Counted from the first letter of the stretch, positions 16,383-26,088 are shown. The stretch is 64,000 bases of DNA from Sporomusaceae bacterium UBA7701 (GCA_002482545.1 DLGF01000005.1:103451-167450); one strand, 5' to 3'. Translations and numbers: made by a program. Notes: generated by a model from the letters alone, not told the origin.

Positions 16383-18299
16383 TTATGAGAGCTGATCCTT
16401 GATGAAGTTAAGCAAACCGCCCTTGAATAATACCGCCCGCTGGGCCGCCGTCAATTCGCATTTCGTAAAAATAATTTTGCTTTGGGTTTGGTTGCAAAGT
16501 TTGACCCGGCCGTCCTGAAGTTGGTCAAGCGCGTGATCGAGCGCCAGCAGATCCCCTTCCTGCATGGACTCATAGTCGGCCGGATCTTCCAATACGAGCG
16601 GAATGACGCCGAAATTCACCAGGTTTCGCTTATAAACATCGGCAAAGGATTTGGCGACAACCAGCTTCATTCCGGCGGACATCGGCACCATTACCGCGTG
16701 TTCGCGGCTGGAACCCATTCCGAAATTATCCCCGGCGACTACGCACCAGGTTTTGCCTAAGCTGCTGATTTTGTTTTTAAAATCGGGATTCAGGCGGGAA
16801 AAGACATAGGGGACGGAATCCGGAATATTGGAGCGTAAAGCCAGCATTTCGGCGCCGCCCGGCAAAATGTGGTCGGTGGTAATGTTATCGCCGGTTTTCA
16901 ATTCTATCTTTAGGGTCAGGGTATCTTCCAGGGGGCTGCCCGCCGGAATGGGTTTTATATTCGGGCCTTTGACAACCCGGATGTCCTCGTCGCCGGCTCC
17001 GGGGGCAATAATGGCATTGGGGAGCAGGGGGAAAAACTCGGGTTCATGAATGACGGGGTACTCGCCAAATCTTCTGGGGTCGGTTATTTTTCCGTGGAGA
17101 GCCGAGACCGCCGCGGTTTCCGGGCTGCAAAGATATGAATTGGCGTCGGGCGTTCCGCATCGGCCTTTGAAATTCCGGTTATAGGTTCTTAAGGTATTGG
17201 TGCCTGAAGCGGGGGCCTGGCCAATGCCGTTACAGGGTCCGCAGGCCACCTCCAGCAGCCTTGCCCCCGCGGTTACAAGCTGCCGGGCCGTCCCGGTCTC
17301 CAGGAGCATCAGCAATATCCGCTTGCTGCCGGGGGAAACGATGAGATCTACGCCGTCCGGTAGAGTTTGATGGTTCAGGACGGCGGCCGCAATCGCCAGA
17401 TCCTTGAAGGAAGAGTTGGTACAGCTGCCGATGCCGACCTGGGACAAGGGGATGCCTTCCACCTCGGATACCGGCTTTACGTTATCGGGGCTGTGGGGCA
17501 GCGCGACCAGCGGTTCGAGGGCGGCGAGATCGATGCTGATTACGGCATCGTATTCCGCGCCTTCGTCGGCCTGCAGCGGCTGCCAGGCGGCTTCCCGGCC
17601 GATGCTCCGGTAAAACCGCCGGGTCATTTCATCGCTGGGGAACAGGGAGGTGAATGCGCCTGTCTCGGCGCCCATGTTACAGATCGTCGCCCTGTCGTAC
17701 ACCGTGAGCTGGTCGACGCCGGGGCCGAAATACTCGAATATCCTGTTTTTGCCCCCCTTGACGCCGGTGAGCTGCAGCAGCTTCAGGCTGATATCCTTGG
17801 CCGTAACCCAGGGCCGGAGGCCGCCCTCCAGACAGACGCCGACCACTTTGGGCCTGGCGCAGGCATAGGGAAACCCGGCCATGGCAACAGCTACGTCGAC
17901 TCCGCCGGCGCCGACGGCCAGCATGCCGGCCGCGCCGGCGGTGGAAGTATGGCTGTCTGAGCCAAGTAGGATTTCTCCCGGCTTGGAGAAATTCTCCAGA
18001 TGAGTTGTGTGGCCGATGCCGTTGCCGGCCTTCGAGATGTATGCTCCCAGTTTTTTTCCCACCGTCAGAAGATACCGGTGGTCATCGTGGTTTTTGGGAC
18101 CGACTTGAAGCATATTGTGATCGATATAAATGACCGAAAAAGGCTTGACTTTCTTGACGCCCATGGCTTCCAACTGCAGATACACCATGGTGGCCGTCGA
18201 GTCCGGCGTCATCACCTGATCGGGGATGATCTCCCATTCCGGCGAGTTAGGGTTGAGTCCGTGGTTCTTCAATATCTTCTGTACCAGATTACATTTCAT
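16383..18299 (-). CDS. Aconitase-family hydratase (monomeric, about 640 residues)
   Basis: This 638-residue protein has the full aconitase layout. GSDSHTSTAGAAGMLAVGAGG lies near 113-133, and the three [4Fe-4S] ligands are Cys293 (GSCTNSS), Cys353 and Cys356 (ACGPCNGIG). The C-terminal swivel domain has GDNFGMGSSREHA. It fits the shorter bacterial or Clostridium-type aconitate hydratase and may equally act on homoaconitate, methylcitrate or another 2-hydroxy-tricarboxylate. Its start overlaps the stop of the upstream helicase gene (ATGA). A second in-frame choice is not evident. Its position among carboxylate genes does not settle the substrate. Confidence 0.9.
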   Translation of the reverse strand: MKCNLVQKILKNHGLNPNSPEWEIIPDQVMTPDSTATMVYLQLEAMGVKKVKPFSVIYIDHNMLQVGPKNHDDHRYLLTVGKKLGAYISKAGNGIGHTTHLENFSKPGEILLGSDSHTSTAGAAGMLAVGAGGVDVAVAMAGFPYACARPKVVGVCLEGGLRPWVTAKDISLKLLQLTGVKGGKNRIFEYFGPGVDQLTVYDRATICNMGAETGAFTSLFPSDEMTRRFYRSIGREAAWQPLQADEGAEYDAVISIDLAALEPLVALPHSPDNVKPVSEVEGIPLSQVGIGSCTNSSFKDLAIAAAVLNHQTLPDGVDLIVSPGSKRILLMLLETGTARQLVTAGARLLEVACGPCNGIGQAPASGTNTLRTYNRNFKGRCGTPDANSYLCSPETAAVSALHGKITDPRRFGEYPVIHEPEFFPLLPNAIIAPGAGDEDIRVVKGPNIKPIPAGSPLEDTLTLKIELKTGDNITTDHILPGGAEMLALRSNIPDSVPYVFSRLNPDFKNKISSLGKTWCVVAGDNFGMGSSREHAVMVPMSAGMKLVVAKSFADVYKRNLVNFGVIPLVLEDPADYESMQEGDLLALDHALDQLQDGRVKLCNQTQSKIIFTKCELTAAQRAVLFKGGLLNFIKDQLS

Positions 18300-20632
18300 C
18301 TTCCGCTCTCCCGTCCGTCGATTTTTGCACCGGCCCTGTTGGCCGGGATATTTTCCTCCTTCCGTTTATTTTCGGATATTGCCTTGCTGGACGCCAATTG
18401 GTGAAAGACCGGTTGGTTTTTTTCGCTATCCTGTCCTTGCAGCAAGGGTGTCAACTTTCCCTGATACATGACGTGCAGGCTGTGCATGGCGCGGGACAGG
18501 GCCACATATAAGAGCCGGGCGTCCAGCGGGTCGGCCGTGAATTCCGCTGCCGAAGCATTCCAGACAATAACGCCGTCGAACTCCAGGCCCTTGGCCAAGG
18601 CAACGGGAATGACGCAAACCCCGCCGGGATAACTGGCCGCTTGACCGGATACGAGATGAATGGCGCAATCGGCGTCTGCCGCCTGAAGCAGCCGGCTGTG
18701 CAACAAGGCGGCGTCGCTCTCCAGCTTGGTGATGACGCCTATTGATTTTGCGCCGCGCGCCAGGAAGTGTCTCAGCATTTCCAGCACATGGGTCACGCCC
18801 TGTTCGAAAGAGCCGATCTTTTCCAGCGTCGCCTTCCGGCCGGTCTCGTATACCGGTATTGCTTGGGGGCCTCCCTGGGGCGCGACGAGATTGAAAACAT
18901 CGATGATTTCCCTGGCGGAACGGTAACTGTAAAGAATTTCCCGGTAAACCACCCGCGCGTCGGCAAAGACCTCTTGCAAGAGCACGTTCCAGCTGCTGAT
19001 GCTCCGGTAGGAATGGATGCCTTGCGCCAGGTCCCCCATGATTGTGAACGACCCGTTGCTGGACAGGCGTTTCAGAATTGCGAATTCGAGGGCGTTCAAA
19101 TCCTGGGCTTCATCCACCATGATGTGGTCAAACTTGGTAATGTGCGACCAACCGTCGATCAGAAAGGTCAGGTAGGCCAAGGGCGCCAAGTCTTCGCGTT
19201 CGACCTGGCCGGCCTGCAGGATGTCCAAAGAGTGGCTCCGGATGGCATCCAGGTCGAATTTGACGTTTTTGATGGGCCTGAAGGCCGATTTGTCGGAAAA
19301 GACTTGCTTGTAGGCGTCCATCAGGCCCAAGGGACTCCAGCGTTTAAAGTAGCGATCGAGAAAAGCGTCGGCGTCCCTGCGGACCCGTTTCCGTTGTTCC
19401 TCGGCGTCCCTGCCGCCCGCCGCCTGGGCGTCCATAACCTCTACATAGTTGCGGACGCGGAACGTGATGTAGTGGATCAGGGTGCGCAAGCGTTCATTAT
19501 AGGGCTTGACGGCATCCTCGACAAATTTATCCAGCTGCTCTTGCACGCTGATCTTGAGACGCCCGTCGAACAGGGCGATGTCTTCCAGTTTGAGGCAGAA
19601 ACTCCGCACTTTACGTTCGATATACGTCTCCAGCACTTGGATAAAAGCCAGGGAACCCTTGAGCTGCGCCGTGTCTTCCCATAGGCGGCCGGCGGCCCTG
19701 TCGTTGCCTGACAGGATGAGATCGAGCCGGTGATCCGCGGTGAGCTTATACTCTGTGCGGATAATCATCGCGACCAGATCGTCCCAGACCAGTTGCTTGA
19801 CATCGGCGGCATCAATGTCGGGCAGAAGCTCGGAAATATAGTTGAGAAAAATGCGGTTGGGCGCGACGACGACCAATTTCTGGGGGTTGAGTTTCTCGTT
19901 GTATAAGAAATAAGAAAGGCGGTGGAGGCCGACGGTGGTTTTGCCGGACCCGGCTACCCCCTGGACGATGGTCACCTGGTTCAGCGGTTCGCGGATGATC
20001 TTATTCTGTTCGGCCTGAATGGTGGTCACGATATCCTTGAGCCGGTCGGTTGCGCCTTGCTGCAGCCTGTCGGCCAGCAGAGGATCGGCCAGCAGCGCGG
20101 TTTGCTGATTTTCCAGGATCTTATTGAGAACATAATTATCGACGATGGCTTCAAGCACGCCTTTTTCTATCTTATACTGGCGCTTCAGCGAAACGTCGCC
20201 GCTGTACCGGTAACGCCCGAGCACCTCGTACTGGGCTCTCCCGCCGTGGGATTCGTAAAAGATCGTGGAAACCGGATCGCGCCAGTCAAAAACCAGAATG
20301 TCTTTGGCGTCTTCAATTTTGAGTTTGGCTACTTTGCACCGTCCGATATAGAAGCTGTTGAATTCCTCGGTTCCGTCCTCGCGGAAATCGACCCGGCCGA
20401 AATAGGGATTGGGGAGAGCCTCTTCGATGTCATAGATTTTGTCCGTGTTGTCGCTTCGCGACAGGCGATGGACATAGGCGCTGATCTGGTCTTTTATGGA
20501 TATGGATTTTTTGATGAGCCGGGTACGTTCGGCGATATCGGCGTTGAGATCGGCGATGATCTGGTGCATGAGGTCGATGGTGGTCGCTAGATGGTTTTGT
20601 TCTGTTTCGAAGTCTGGATGCTGTTCGGCCAT
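18296..20632 (-). CDS. helD: HelD-like superfamily 1 DNA helicase (UvrD/Rep fold)
   Basis: This 778-residue ATPase has a charged N-terminal coiled coil (residues 1-60), Walker A GVAGSGKTT (225-233), a DEAQDLN Walker B, and a C-terminal SF1 motif VYVALSRAMHSLHV-type end (LLYVALSRAMHSLHV). The N-terminal arm and spacing are those of HelD, which clears stalled RNA polymerase from DNA in Gram-positives. The start at 20632 follows GGAGGAACT; the frame could open at 20779 but without a ribosome site. It overlaps the downstream aconitase gene by four bases, an unexpected operon partner. Confidence 0.88.
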   Translation of the reverse strand: MAEQHPDFETEQNHLATTIDLMHQIIADLNADIAERTRLIKKSISIKDQISAYVHRLSRSDNTDKIYDIEEALPNPYFGRVDFREDGTEEFNSFYIGRCKVAKLKIEDAKDILVFDWRDPVSTIFYESHGGRAQYEVLGRYRYSGDVSLKRQYKIEKGVLEAIVDNYVLNKILENQQTALLADPLLADRLQQGATDRLKDIVTTIQAEQNKIIREPLNQVTIVQGVAGSGKTTVGLHRLSYFLYNEKLNPQKLVVVAPNRIFLNYISELLPDIDAADVKQLVWDDLVAMIIRTEYKLTADHRLDLILSGNDRAAGRLWEDTAQLKGSLAFIQVLETYIERKVRSFCLKLEDIALFDGRLKISVQEQLDKFVEDAVKPYNERLRTLIHYITFRVRNYVEVMDAQAAGGRDAEEQRKRVRRDADAFLDRYFKRWSPLGLMDAYKQVFSDKSAFRPIKNVKFDLDAIRSHSLDILQAGQVEREDLAPLAYLTFLIDGWSHITKFDHIMVDEAQDLNALEFAILKRLSSNGSFTIMGDLAQGIHSYRSISSWNVLLQEVFADARVVYREILYSYRSAREIIDVFNLVAPQGGPQAIPVYETGRKATLEKIGSFEQGVTHVLEMLRHFLARGAKSIGVITKLESDAALLHSRLLQAADADCAIHLVSGQAASYPGGVCVIPVALAKGLEFDGVIVWNASAAEFTADPLDARLLYVALSRAMHSLHVMYQGKLTPLLQGQDSEKNQPVFHQLASSKAISENKRKEENIPANRAGAKIDGRESGR

Positions 20633-20861
20633 AGTTCCTCCTTGGATGTAGAGCATGACGGAATGTTTGCCGGGATGCCCGAGCGGACCCTGGCGCCGGG
20701 CGATGGGGGTAAAGACAAGTATCAGTAAATTCTTATTATAAGCATGTTCCGTGCCAAGATGCCGGGCGCCGGCGCCCATCGGACCATGGCCCTTATTTTG
20801 CGGCGGCGGCTTTTGACGATGACCGGCAGGGCCTTTGCGCTTCTTAGATTGGATGTGAATA

Positions 20862-20909
20862 TTAGGCGGTTATTCTAATTTTTATGTGGCTATTAGGATT
20901 ATATTTGGG
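20862..20909. promoter_or_regulatory. Candidate upstream activator elements of the first NicX-like gene
   Basis: TTAGGCGG (20862-20869) lies within ATTAG-N9-CTAAT. It is followed by TATTAGGATTATATTTGGG (20891-20909), nearly identical to the site at 13932. They lie 55-100 bases upstream of the -24 element, a usual distance for enhancer-binding proteins. Confidence 0.65.
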
Positions 20910-20961
20910 TTAGAATTTCCGGGCGTTCGCCGGATAGCCGATTGGCGGCGGGGTTGCGGCG

Positions 20962-20978
20962 TTGGCACGATATTTGCT
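20962..20978 (+). promoter_or_regulatory. Sigma-54 promoter of the first NicX-like operon
   Basis: TTGGCACGATATTTGCT is an excellent match to the -24/-12 consensus, about 40 bases before the GTG start. Confidence 0.9.
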
Positions 20979-21016
20979 TCGGCTATGTGATATACCAGAT
21001 AAGGAGGTAGCAGATA

Positions 21017-21988
21017 GTGATTGAAGTGCGAATGGCCAAAACGGCGAAAATGATTATGAATACCGTTCTTGCTGTGAAACCGGGTGAGAAATTATGCATC
21101 GTGACCGATACCGAACGACCGCCCGCCATTACGAAAGTGCTGGCGGTGGCCGCAGAGATGGCCGGCGCGCAAACAGTGGTCGCCACAATGGAGCCCACCG
21201 GGATGAGCGGGGTTGAACCGCCTGCGGTAGTAGCGGCGGCGATGGCGGCCGCGGATGTGATTATCAATCAGACCAGTCACTCGATGACCCATACCAACGC
21301 TCAACGGGCCGCGGTCGGCAAAGGCGCGCGCGTCTGCAACATCAGAAATGTCAACGAGGACATGATGATCCGGGGCGGCGTCACTGCCGACTACCAGGAG
21401 GTCAAGCGCATAACCGAAATTCTGGCCGCCATTATCGACCAGGGGAATGAAGTGCATATTGCGACTCCGGAAGGGACGGACCTCCGCTTCAGTATTAAAG
21501 GGCGCCGCGGGTATGTCCTGGCGGGGTATGCGACCAACCCGGGGGAATTCTCCGGGCTGCCTGACGGGGAGGCTGCTTGTGCGCCGCTGGAAGGCACGGC
21601 GGAAGGCGTCATTGTTAATCCTTATCTTATGGAAGATTTGGATGTCGTGCATGATCCGATCAGAATCGAATTCGCTAAGGGCCTGGTGACCAAGGTTGAA
21701 GGCGGCCGGGAAGCGAAAGAGCTGGAGCGCATCCTGGAAGAAGCCGGCTTGCCCGGACGGAACGTCGCTGAATTCGCTTTCGGGACCAACCCGGCCTGCC
21801 GGATCACGGGCATGTCCAGGGAAGACAAGAAGAAACTGGGAACCGCGCACATTGCCATTGGCGACAGCCTGTCTCTGGGCGGGACCGTGGAAAGCCCGAT
21901 GCATATGGATATCATGTTCTTGCGGCCGACCATCCGGATTGATGGCAAAACCATCGTAGAAAATGGCGAACTGGTTATTAAAGTCTGA
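21017..21988 (+). CDS. M29 aminopeptidase / NicX-like metalloenzyme, copy 1
   Basis: This 323-residue protein belongs to the M29-related family that includes aminopeptidase T and the 2,5-dihydroxypyridine dioxygenase NicX. C-terminal metal-ligand candidates are His278 (GTAHIAIGD), His296 and Asp298 (MHMD). The protein is shorter than M29 peptidases, which usually exceed 360 residues, so a peptidase role is doubtful. The GTG start follows AAGGAGG. It is the first gene after a sigma-54 promoter and is followed by an Fe-S protein and a Cys-rich unknown. A paralogue lies near 26.2 kb. In an anaerobe an oxygenase is unlikely; a ring-opening or amide hydrolase is possible. Family membership is fairly sure, the reaction is not. 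Confidence 0.78.
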   Translation: MIEVRMAKTAKMIMNTVLAVKPGEKLCIVTDTERPPAITKVLAVAAEMAGAQTVVATMEPTGMSGVEPPAVVAAAMAAADVIINQTSHSMTHTNAQRAAVGKGARVCNIRNVNEDMMIRGGVTADYQEVKRITEILAAIIDQGNEVHIATPEGTDLRFSIKGRRGYVLAGYATNPGEFSGLPDGEAACAPLEGTAEGVIVNPYLMEDLDVVHDPIRIEFAKGLVTKVEGGREAKELERILEEAGLPGRNVAEFAFGTNPACRITGMSREDKKKLGTAHIAIGDSLSLGGTVESPMHMDIMFLRPTIRIDGKTIVENGELVIKV

Positions 21989-22059
21989 TTTCCATCCATA
22001 ACATGAACATGGCCGACATCCCGGCGGACTCGGACTAATTTTTGCAGGAGGAAAGTTAA

Positions 22060-22788
22060 ATGGCCCAAATTAACCAAGAAAAATGCGTCGGCTGCAAGAT
22101 TTGCATGACCTATTGCACGGTAGACGCTATCTCGTACAGTGATAAAAAATGCCATATCGATCAGGATGAATGCGTGGAGTGCTATATCTGCCTCCGCCAG
22201 AAGGTCTGCCCTAAAGCTGCGATAGAACCCTCGCCGCTCGACACCTTTTACAAAGAGTTCAAGCATCTGATGAGCGACCCGGTTGAAAACCACCCGGTAA
22301 CCGGCGTTACCGGCCGGGGCACGGAAGAAGTCAAGACCAACGACGTATCCGGCCGGGTCAGGCGCGGCCAGGTGGGAATCTGCATCGATATGGGACGCCC
22401 GGGTATGGGCGTTTACCTCCGCGATGCCGAAAAGGTGGCTATGGCGCTATGCAACGCCGGGGTGAAACTGGCCACCGCGGACCAGTCGCCCTTGATGGGG
22501 CTGATGCCGGACATTTCAACCGGCAAACTGAACGAGGATTGTCTTGACACCCGGATGCTGTCGGTTATCGTCGAGGGCCACTGCCGCGAAGAGCAGCTGA
22601 AAGATGTAATGGCCGCGCTGCAGAAAGTCGAGAAAGAAATTGATACGGTCTTTTCGCTGGGCCTCATATTGCGGGTCGATGAAAACGGCGAAAACGCCAC
22701 TTTGCGCTGCCTGGACGAGCTGGGCATTGCGCAGCCCTACCGTGGTAAGGTAAACGTCGGCCTGGGCTTGCCGCTCATAACGGATTAA
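22060..22788 (+). CDS. Ferredoxin-domain protein, possible ring-reductase component
   Basis: This 242-residue protein opens with a ferredoxin-like module. It has CVGCKICMTYC (residues 9-19), and CVECYICLRQKVCPKA (about 39-54), enough Cys for two iron-sulfur clusters, with the second motif slightly expanded. The remaining 180 residues contain RGTEEVKTNDVSGR and GICIDMGRPGMGVYLRD and match no family I can name with certainty. I have a weak impression of similarity to 6-hydroxynicotinate reductase-type proteins. It lies in an operon with the NicX-like gene upstream and a Cys-rich protein 13 bases downstream, so it may be an electron-transfer subunit of a reductase. AGGAGG precedes the ATG. Confidence 0.7.
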   Translation: MAQINQEKCVGCKICMTYCTVDAISYSDKKCHIDQDECVECYICLRQKVCPKAAIEPSPLDTFYKEFKHLMSDPVENHPVTGVTGRGTEEVKTNDVSGRVRRGQVGICIDMGRPGMGVYLRDAEKVAMALCNAGVKLATADQSPLMGLMPDISTGKLNEDCLDTRMLSVIVEGHCREEQLKDVMAALQKVEKEIDTVFSLGLILRVDENGENATLRCLDELGIAQPYRGKVNVGLGLPLITD

Positions 22789-22801
22789 GGAGGAGGATAT
22801 C

Positions 22802-23425
22802 ATGACGCATTCGCTGCACCGTTCCGGAGATATTGAGTCCCAGAAGAAGGATTTCTGCTGGTTTATGTACCAGACTAAAGGAATAAATGATGTGGGCATC
22901 CGGCCGAAGGCTCTGGCATACATTGAGGCCGCCGAGGCTGTCGGCTCGGAAAATTGGGGCGATGTGAAAACCGGCCCGGTAACTCGCTTCAAATCCGAGG
23001 AAATCAAGGAAAAAATCTCCGATAAGTCGCGCCTGCGCGGCGTCTTTACCCGCAAGGACCAGGTGGTGGGCTTCTTGGAGCGCGTCAAGTCGCAGGAACT
23101 GGGGATGTCCTGTGTGATCACCGGCGTACTGACGGAAGTGATGGACGCCTGTAAAGAAGCCCGGGTAACCCCGCATTCGATCAATTATTCCCTGGGCGTA
23201 TGGGGGCGCAAAGATAAGTTGCCCGACGAAGTGACGCTTTCGATCACGACGATGTGCGGCCACCATATGATACCGCCCAAGTTCGTTAACTTTATCATGA
23301 AGCAGGTCGATTCGGGCAAAATGACGCCGGAACAGGGCGCTATCCGGCTCAGCGACTTCTGCTATTGCGGCATCTTCAATCAGGTGCGCTGTGCGGATAT
23401 CATCAGAGAAGAAATAAAAAAGTAA
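22802..23425 (+). CDS. Conserved Cys/His-rich protein of unknown function
   Basis: This 207-residue soluble protein is not recognised. Notable features are a C-terminal cluster of potential metal or Fe-S ligands: TMCGHHMIPPKF near 157-168 and DFCYCGIFNQVRCADI near 185-200. The N-terminal DFCWFMYQTKGINDVGIRP block adds another Cys. AAGGAGGAGG lies before the ATG and only 13 bases separate it from the ferredoxin-domain gene, so the two are surely co-expressed and may form one complex or a split form of a larger enzyme. The operon ends here; a GC hairpin without T-run follows at 23448-23486. Confidence 0.75.
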   Translation: MTHSLHRSGDIESQKKDFCWFMYQTKGINDVGIRPKALAYIEAAEAVGSENWGDVKTGPVTRFKSEEIKEKISDKSRLRGVFTRKDQVVGFLERVKSQELGMSCVITGVLTEVMDACKEARVTPHSINYSLGVWGRKDKLPDEVTLSITTMCGHHMIPPKFVNFIMKQVDSGKMTPEQGAIRLSDFCYCGIFNQVRCADIIREEIKK

Positions 23426-23447
23426 ACCGGATGCTCCCTGGGGGACT

Positions 23448-23486
23448 TCCCGCAAAGCGCCCTGCGTTCGATCGCGCTTTGCGGGA
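23448..23486 (+). terminator. Perfect 13-bp hairpin after the NicX-like operon
   Basis: TCCCGCAAAGCGC and GCGCTTTGCGGGA form a perfect stem with a 13-base loop. No T-run follows, so it may be a stabilising or Rho-assisted end rather than a classical terminator. The rest of the 290-base gap before the activator gene shows only AT-rich promoter-like DNA. Confidence 0.5.
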
Positions 23487-23715
23487 GGAAATCCCGGATG
23501 GCCCCGGCCGAAAGAAAGGGTCTCGCTCGGGTACCGGCAATTCGCGGCAATTGACTGGTAGCTCTTTTTTTTATAGGGCCAAAAAGAGGACGAAGCCATC
23601 TCAAAAATTGATTGGTTGACGGCGGAAAGACGTGGTATGCTTATAAATAATATGTTAACGCATTATTTGTTCCGGCTGGAAAAAGCAGCATCAGAAGTGG
23701 ATCGGAGGGTGCGGC

Positions 23716-25875
23716 ATGATAAAAAAAACCAAGGTTTGTTTTGTTGCTACCAATCAATCTTCTTGTGAGCAGATTGGCAGGCAGTTGGAGAACCTTCTCG
23801 GACAATTTATCGAGGTTAGTACCTGGCGCGTAAGGGACCCGTTCAAGCCGGAAATACTGGACAATGAAATTTTCATTGCCGGAAACCATTCCATTTTCGA
23901 ACATATTGCCGTGCTTATTCCCGGAAATAAAAAGATCCTGATCGCCAACCGGACCCTGGGGACAGCCAACCTGGATGAGGTCCTGGCTCTTCCGCAGGGT
24001 ACCGAAGCCCTGATGGTGGCCAACTGGGAAGATTCAGCCTATGAGAAGATCACCCTCTTGAAGCGCTTTGCCATCGATGACAAGCTGAAACTTTATCCCT
24101 ACTGGCTTGGCAACACAGCCTATCCGAAGCATGTCCGGCTGGCCATCACCACCGGCAGCCATCCCGTTCCCCCGGAAGTCGCGAAAGTCATTGATCTGGG
24201 CGCGCGTATTATGGATCTGTCGACCATCGTCGAATTGATTATTGAGTTGAACTTGCCCCGCGAGGTTATCAACGACATCTCCAACCGCTATATTTCCGAG
24301 ATTATCAGTATCGCGTCCCGGCGCCTGAAAGTGGCGGAACAAAGCGAGAGACTGAAAAATAGATTGGAAGCCATTCTGGGGACCGTCGACCAGGGGATTA
24401 TTGAAATTGATGAAGGCGGGAAAGTGGCGCTGCTCAATCCTGCTGCGGAAAAGATGCTGGAACTGCGAAGCCAGGACATAATCGGCAAAGCGGGCGAGGA
24501 AATCATTCCGGAAATCGGGAACGCCGCGGCTGCCGACGCCGATTTAATCGATGCAATCATTAAGATTGGCAGCAGTCACTATGTAATGAATACAACCCCG
24601 ATCCTGGATGCGATGAATCATCGGTCGGGGATGGTCATCAGCCTGAAGGCGACGGCCGGCGTTCAGGAGCTTGACTCCAAGGTCCGCCGGGAGCTGAAGC
24701 GGAAAGGCAATGTTGCCAAACACAGTTTCAGTGAGATTATCGGCGTGAGTGAGGAGATCCAAAATGCCATCCTTATGGCGAAGAAGTTCGCCAATACCGA
24801 CCTGACCATTCTGCTGGAAGGGGAAAGCGGAACCGGCAAAGAGCTGTTCGGTCAGTCGATCCATAGTGCGTCCTCCCGGAAAAACGCCCCGTTCATGGCC
24901 GTCAACTTTGCGGCCCTGCCGGAGAGCCTAATGGAAAGCGAACTTTTCGGCTATGAAGACGGCGCCTTTACCGGCGCCCGCAAGGGGGGGAAGGCAGGCT
25001 ACTTCGAAGAGGCCCACACCGGGACCATCTTTTTGGATGAAATCGGCGACGCCTCGCTTGAAGTTCAGAAAAGACTGCTGCGGGTCTTGGAAGAAAAGGA
25101 AGTAAGGAGGGTCGGCGGGAGCACCGTCACCCCGATCGACATCCGCGTTGTTGCCGCCACCAATCAGAACCTCCGGCAACTGGTCAACGAGGGGAAATTC
25201 CGGCAAGACCTTTACTTCAGATTGTGCACGATCCAGATAGTAGTACCGGCGCTGAAGAACCGGAAAAGGGACATCCCGGTCTTGCTGGGCTATTTTGCGC
25301 ATAAATTATATCGCCGCGAATTGCGGCTGGACGACCGCGTCCTCGATTATCTGACAAATTACGACTGGCCGGGGAATATCCGGGAGCTTCAGAACGTGGT
25401 CAAATTTCTCTGCGGCATGGTGGAGCCGAATGAGGTAACGCTGATAAGGCACTTGCCGGCGTACCTGCTTGGCGACACCAATGCCTGCAGCAATCTCACG
25501 GCTAAGCTATCGGCCTCGAAGGCTGTTGAAACGGTAATTTCGGAGTTCGCGAGGCTGGATGCTCTGGAGCCTTTATTTTGGATGCTTTCGGAATTGAAGC
25601 AGGCTGAGATTTTTGGCAGGCCCATTGGTCGCCTGACGATTGTGGAGGCCCTTGCCGGGCGGGCGGTTCCGAGCCCCGAGTATAAGGTGCGCCTGTGGCT
25701 GAAACGGCTGGAGCAGGGGGGCTGCCTGGCCGCCGGCGTAACAAAACAAGGCTCCAGGCTTACTAAATTGGGATATGAGGTATTGGAATTCTTGGCGGCC
25801 CATGCGGAAACCGATAAAAATGGAAAGCTGGTATTGCCAAGCATGGAAATTCAATATGGAAAACCGGTAGGGTAA
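23716..25875 (+). CDS. Sigma-54-dependent transcriptional activator with novel sensor and winged-helix-like C-terminus
   Basis: This 719-residue enhancer-binding protein has four parts. The N-terminal domain (1-200) is homologous to that of the activator near 54 kb (IDLGARIMDLSTIVELIIEL here). A PAS domain follows at 215-320. The AAA+ core (335-570) has Walker A GESGTGKE (368-375), the sigma-54 contact loop GAFTGA (416-421) and Walker B IFLDE (438-442). The C-terminus (610-700) looks like a winged helix (RLTIVEALAGRAVP...VRLWLKRLEQGGCL) rather than the common Fis type. It sits between two sigma-54 promoters driving NicX-like paralogues and is the obvious candidate regulator. Its sensor ligand is unknown. 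Confidence 0.9.
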   Translation: MIKKTKVCFVATNQSSCEQIGRQLENLLGQFIEVSTWRVRDPFKPEILDNEIFIAGNHSIFEHIAVLIPGNKKILIANRTLGTANLDEVLALPQGTEALMVANWEDSAYEKITLLKRFAIDDKLKLYPYWLGNTAYPKHVRLAITTGSHPVPPEVAKVIDLGARIMDLSTIVELIIELNLPREVINDISNRYISEIISIASRRLKVAEQSERLKNRLEAILGTVDQGIIEIDEGGKVALLNPAAEKMLELRSQDIIGKAGEEIIPEIGNAAAADADLIDAIIKIGSSHYVMNTTPILDAMNHRSGMVISLKATAGVQELDSKVRRELKRKGNVAKHSFSEIIGVSEEIQNAILMAKKFANTDLTILLEGESGTGKELFGQSIHSASSRKNAPFMAVNFAALPESLMESELFGYEDGAFTGARKGGKAGYFEEAHTGTIFLDEIGDASLEVQKRLLRVLEEKEVRRVGGSTVTPIDIRVVAATNQNLRQLVNEGKFRQDLYFRLCTIQIVVPALKNRKRDIPVLLGYFAHKLYRRELRLDDRVLDYLTNYDWPGNIRELQNVVKFLCGMVEPNEVTLIRHLPAYLLGDTNACSNLTAKLSASKAVETVISEFARLDALEPLFWMLSELKQAEIFGRPIGRLTIVEALAGRAVPSPEYKVRLWLKRLEQGGCLAAGVTKQGSRLTKLGYEVLEFLAAHAETDKNGKLVLPSMEIQYGKPVG

Positions 25876-26007
25876 CAGCCGCCGATCGACTGCGCTGAGA
25901 CGGAGATGCTGCTAAATTACGATAGGCCAGGAGCAGGAGCAATGAAGAATGTCTTTGCAGTAGCAAACAGCAGCAATGATCGCGAAACAGTGATTTCTCA
26001 TAAAAAG

Positions 26008-26032
26008 AAACCTCTTGCGAGGTTTTTTTTTT
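26008..26032 (+). terminator. Terminator downstream of the sigma-54 activator
   Basis: AAACCTC TTGC GAGGTTTTTTTTTT is a short stem with a long T-run, about 130 bases after the stop. Confidence 0.75.
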
Positions 26033-26080
26033 ATATTTGGGATGCCAATTAGACTGATTATGCAGCTTTTTGGTCATAAA

Positions 26081-26088
26081 TTAGGCGG
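26081..26088. promoter_or_regulatory. TTAGGCGG activator element, third copy
   Basis: The octamer is the same as at 13946 and 20862 and lies about 52 bases upstream of the -24 box of the second NicX-like gene. Confidence 0.5.
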
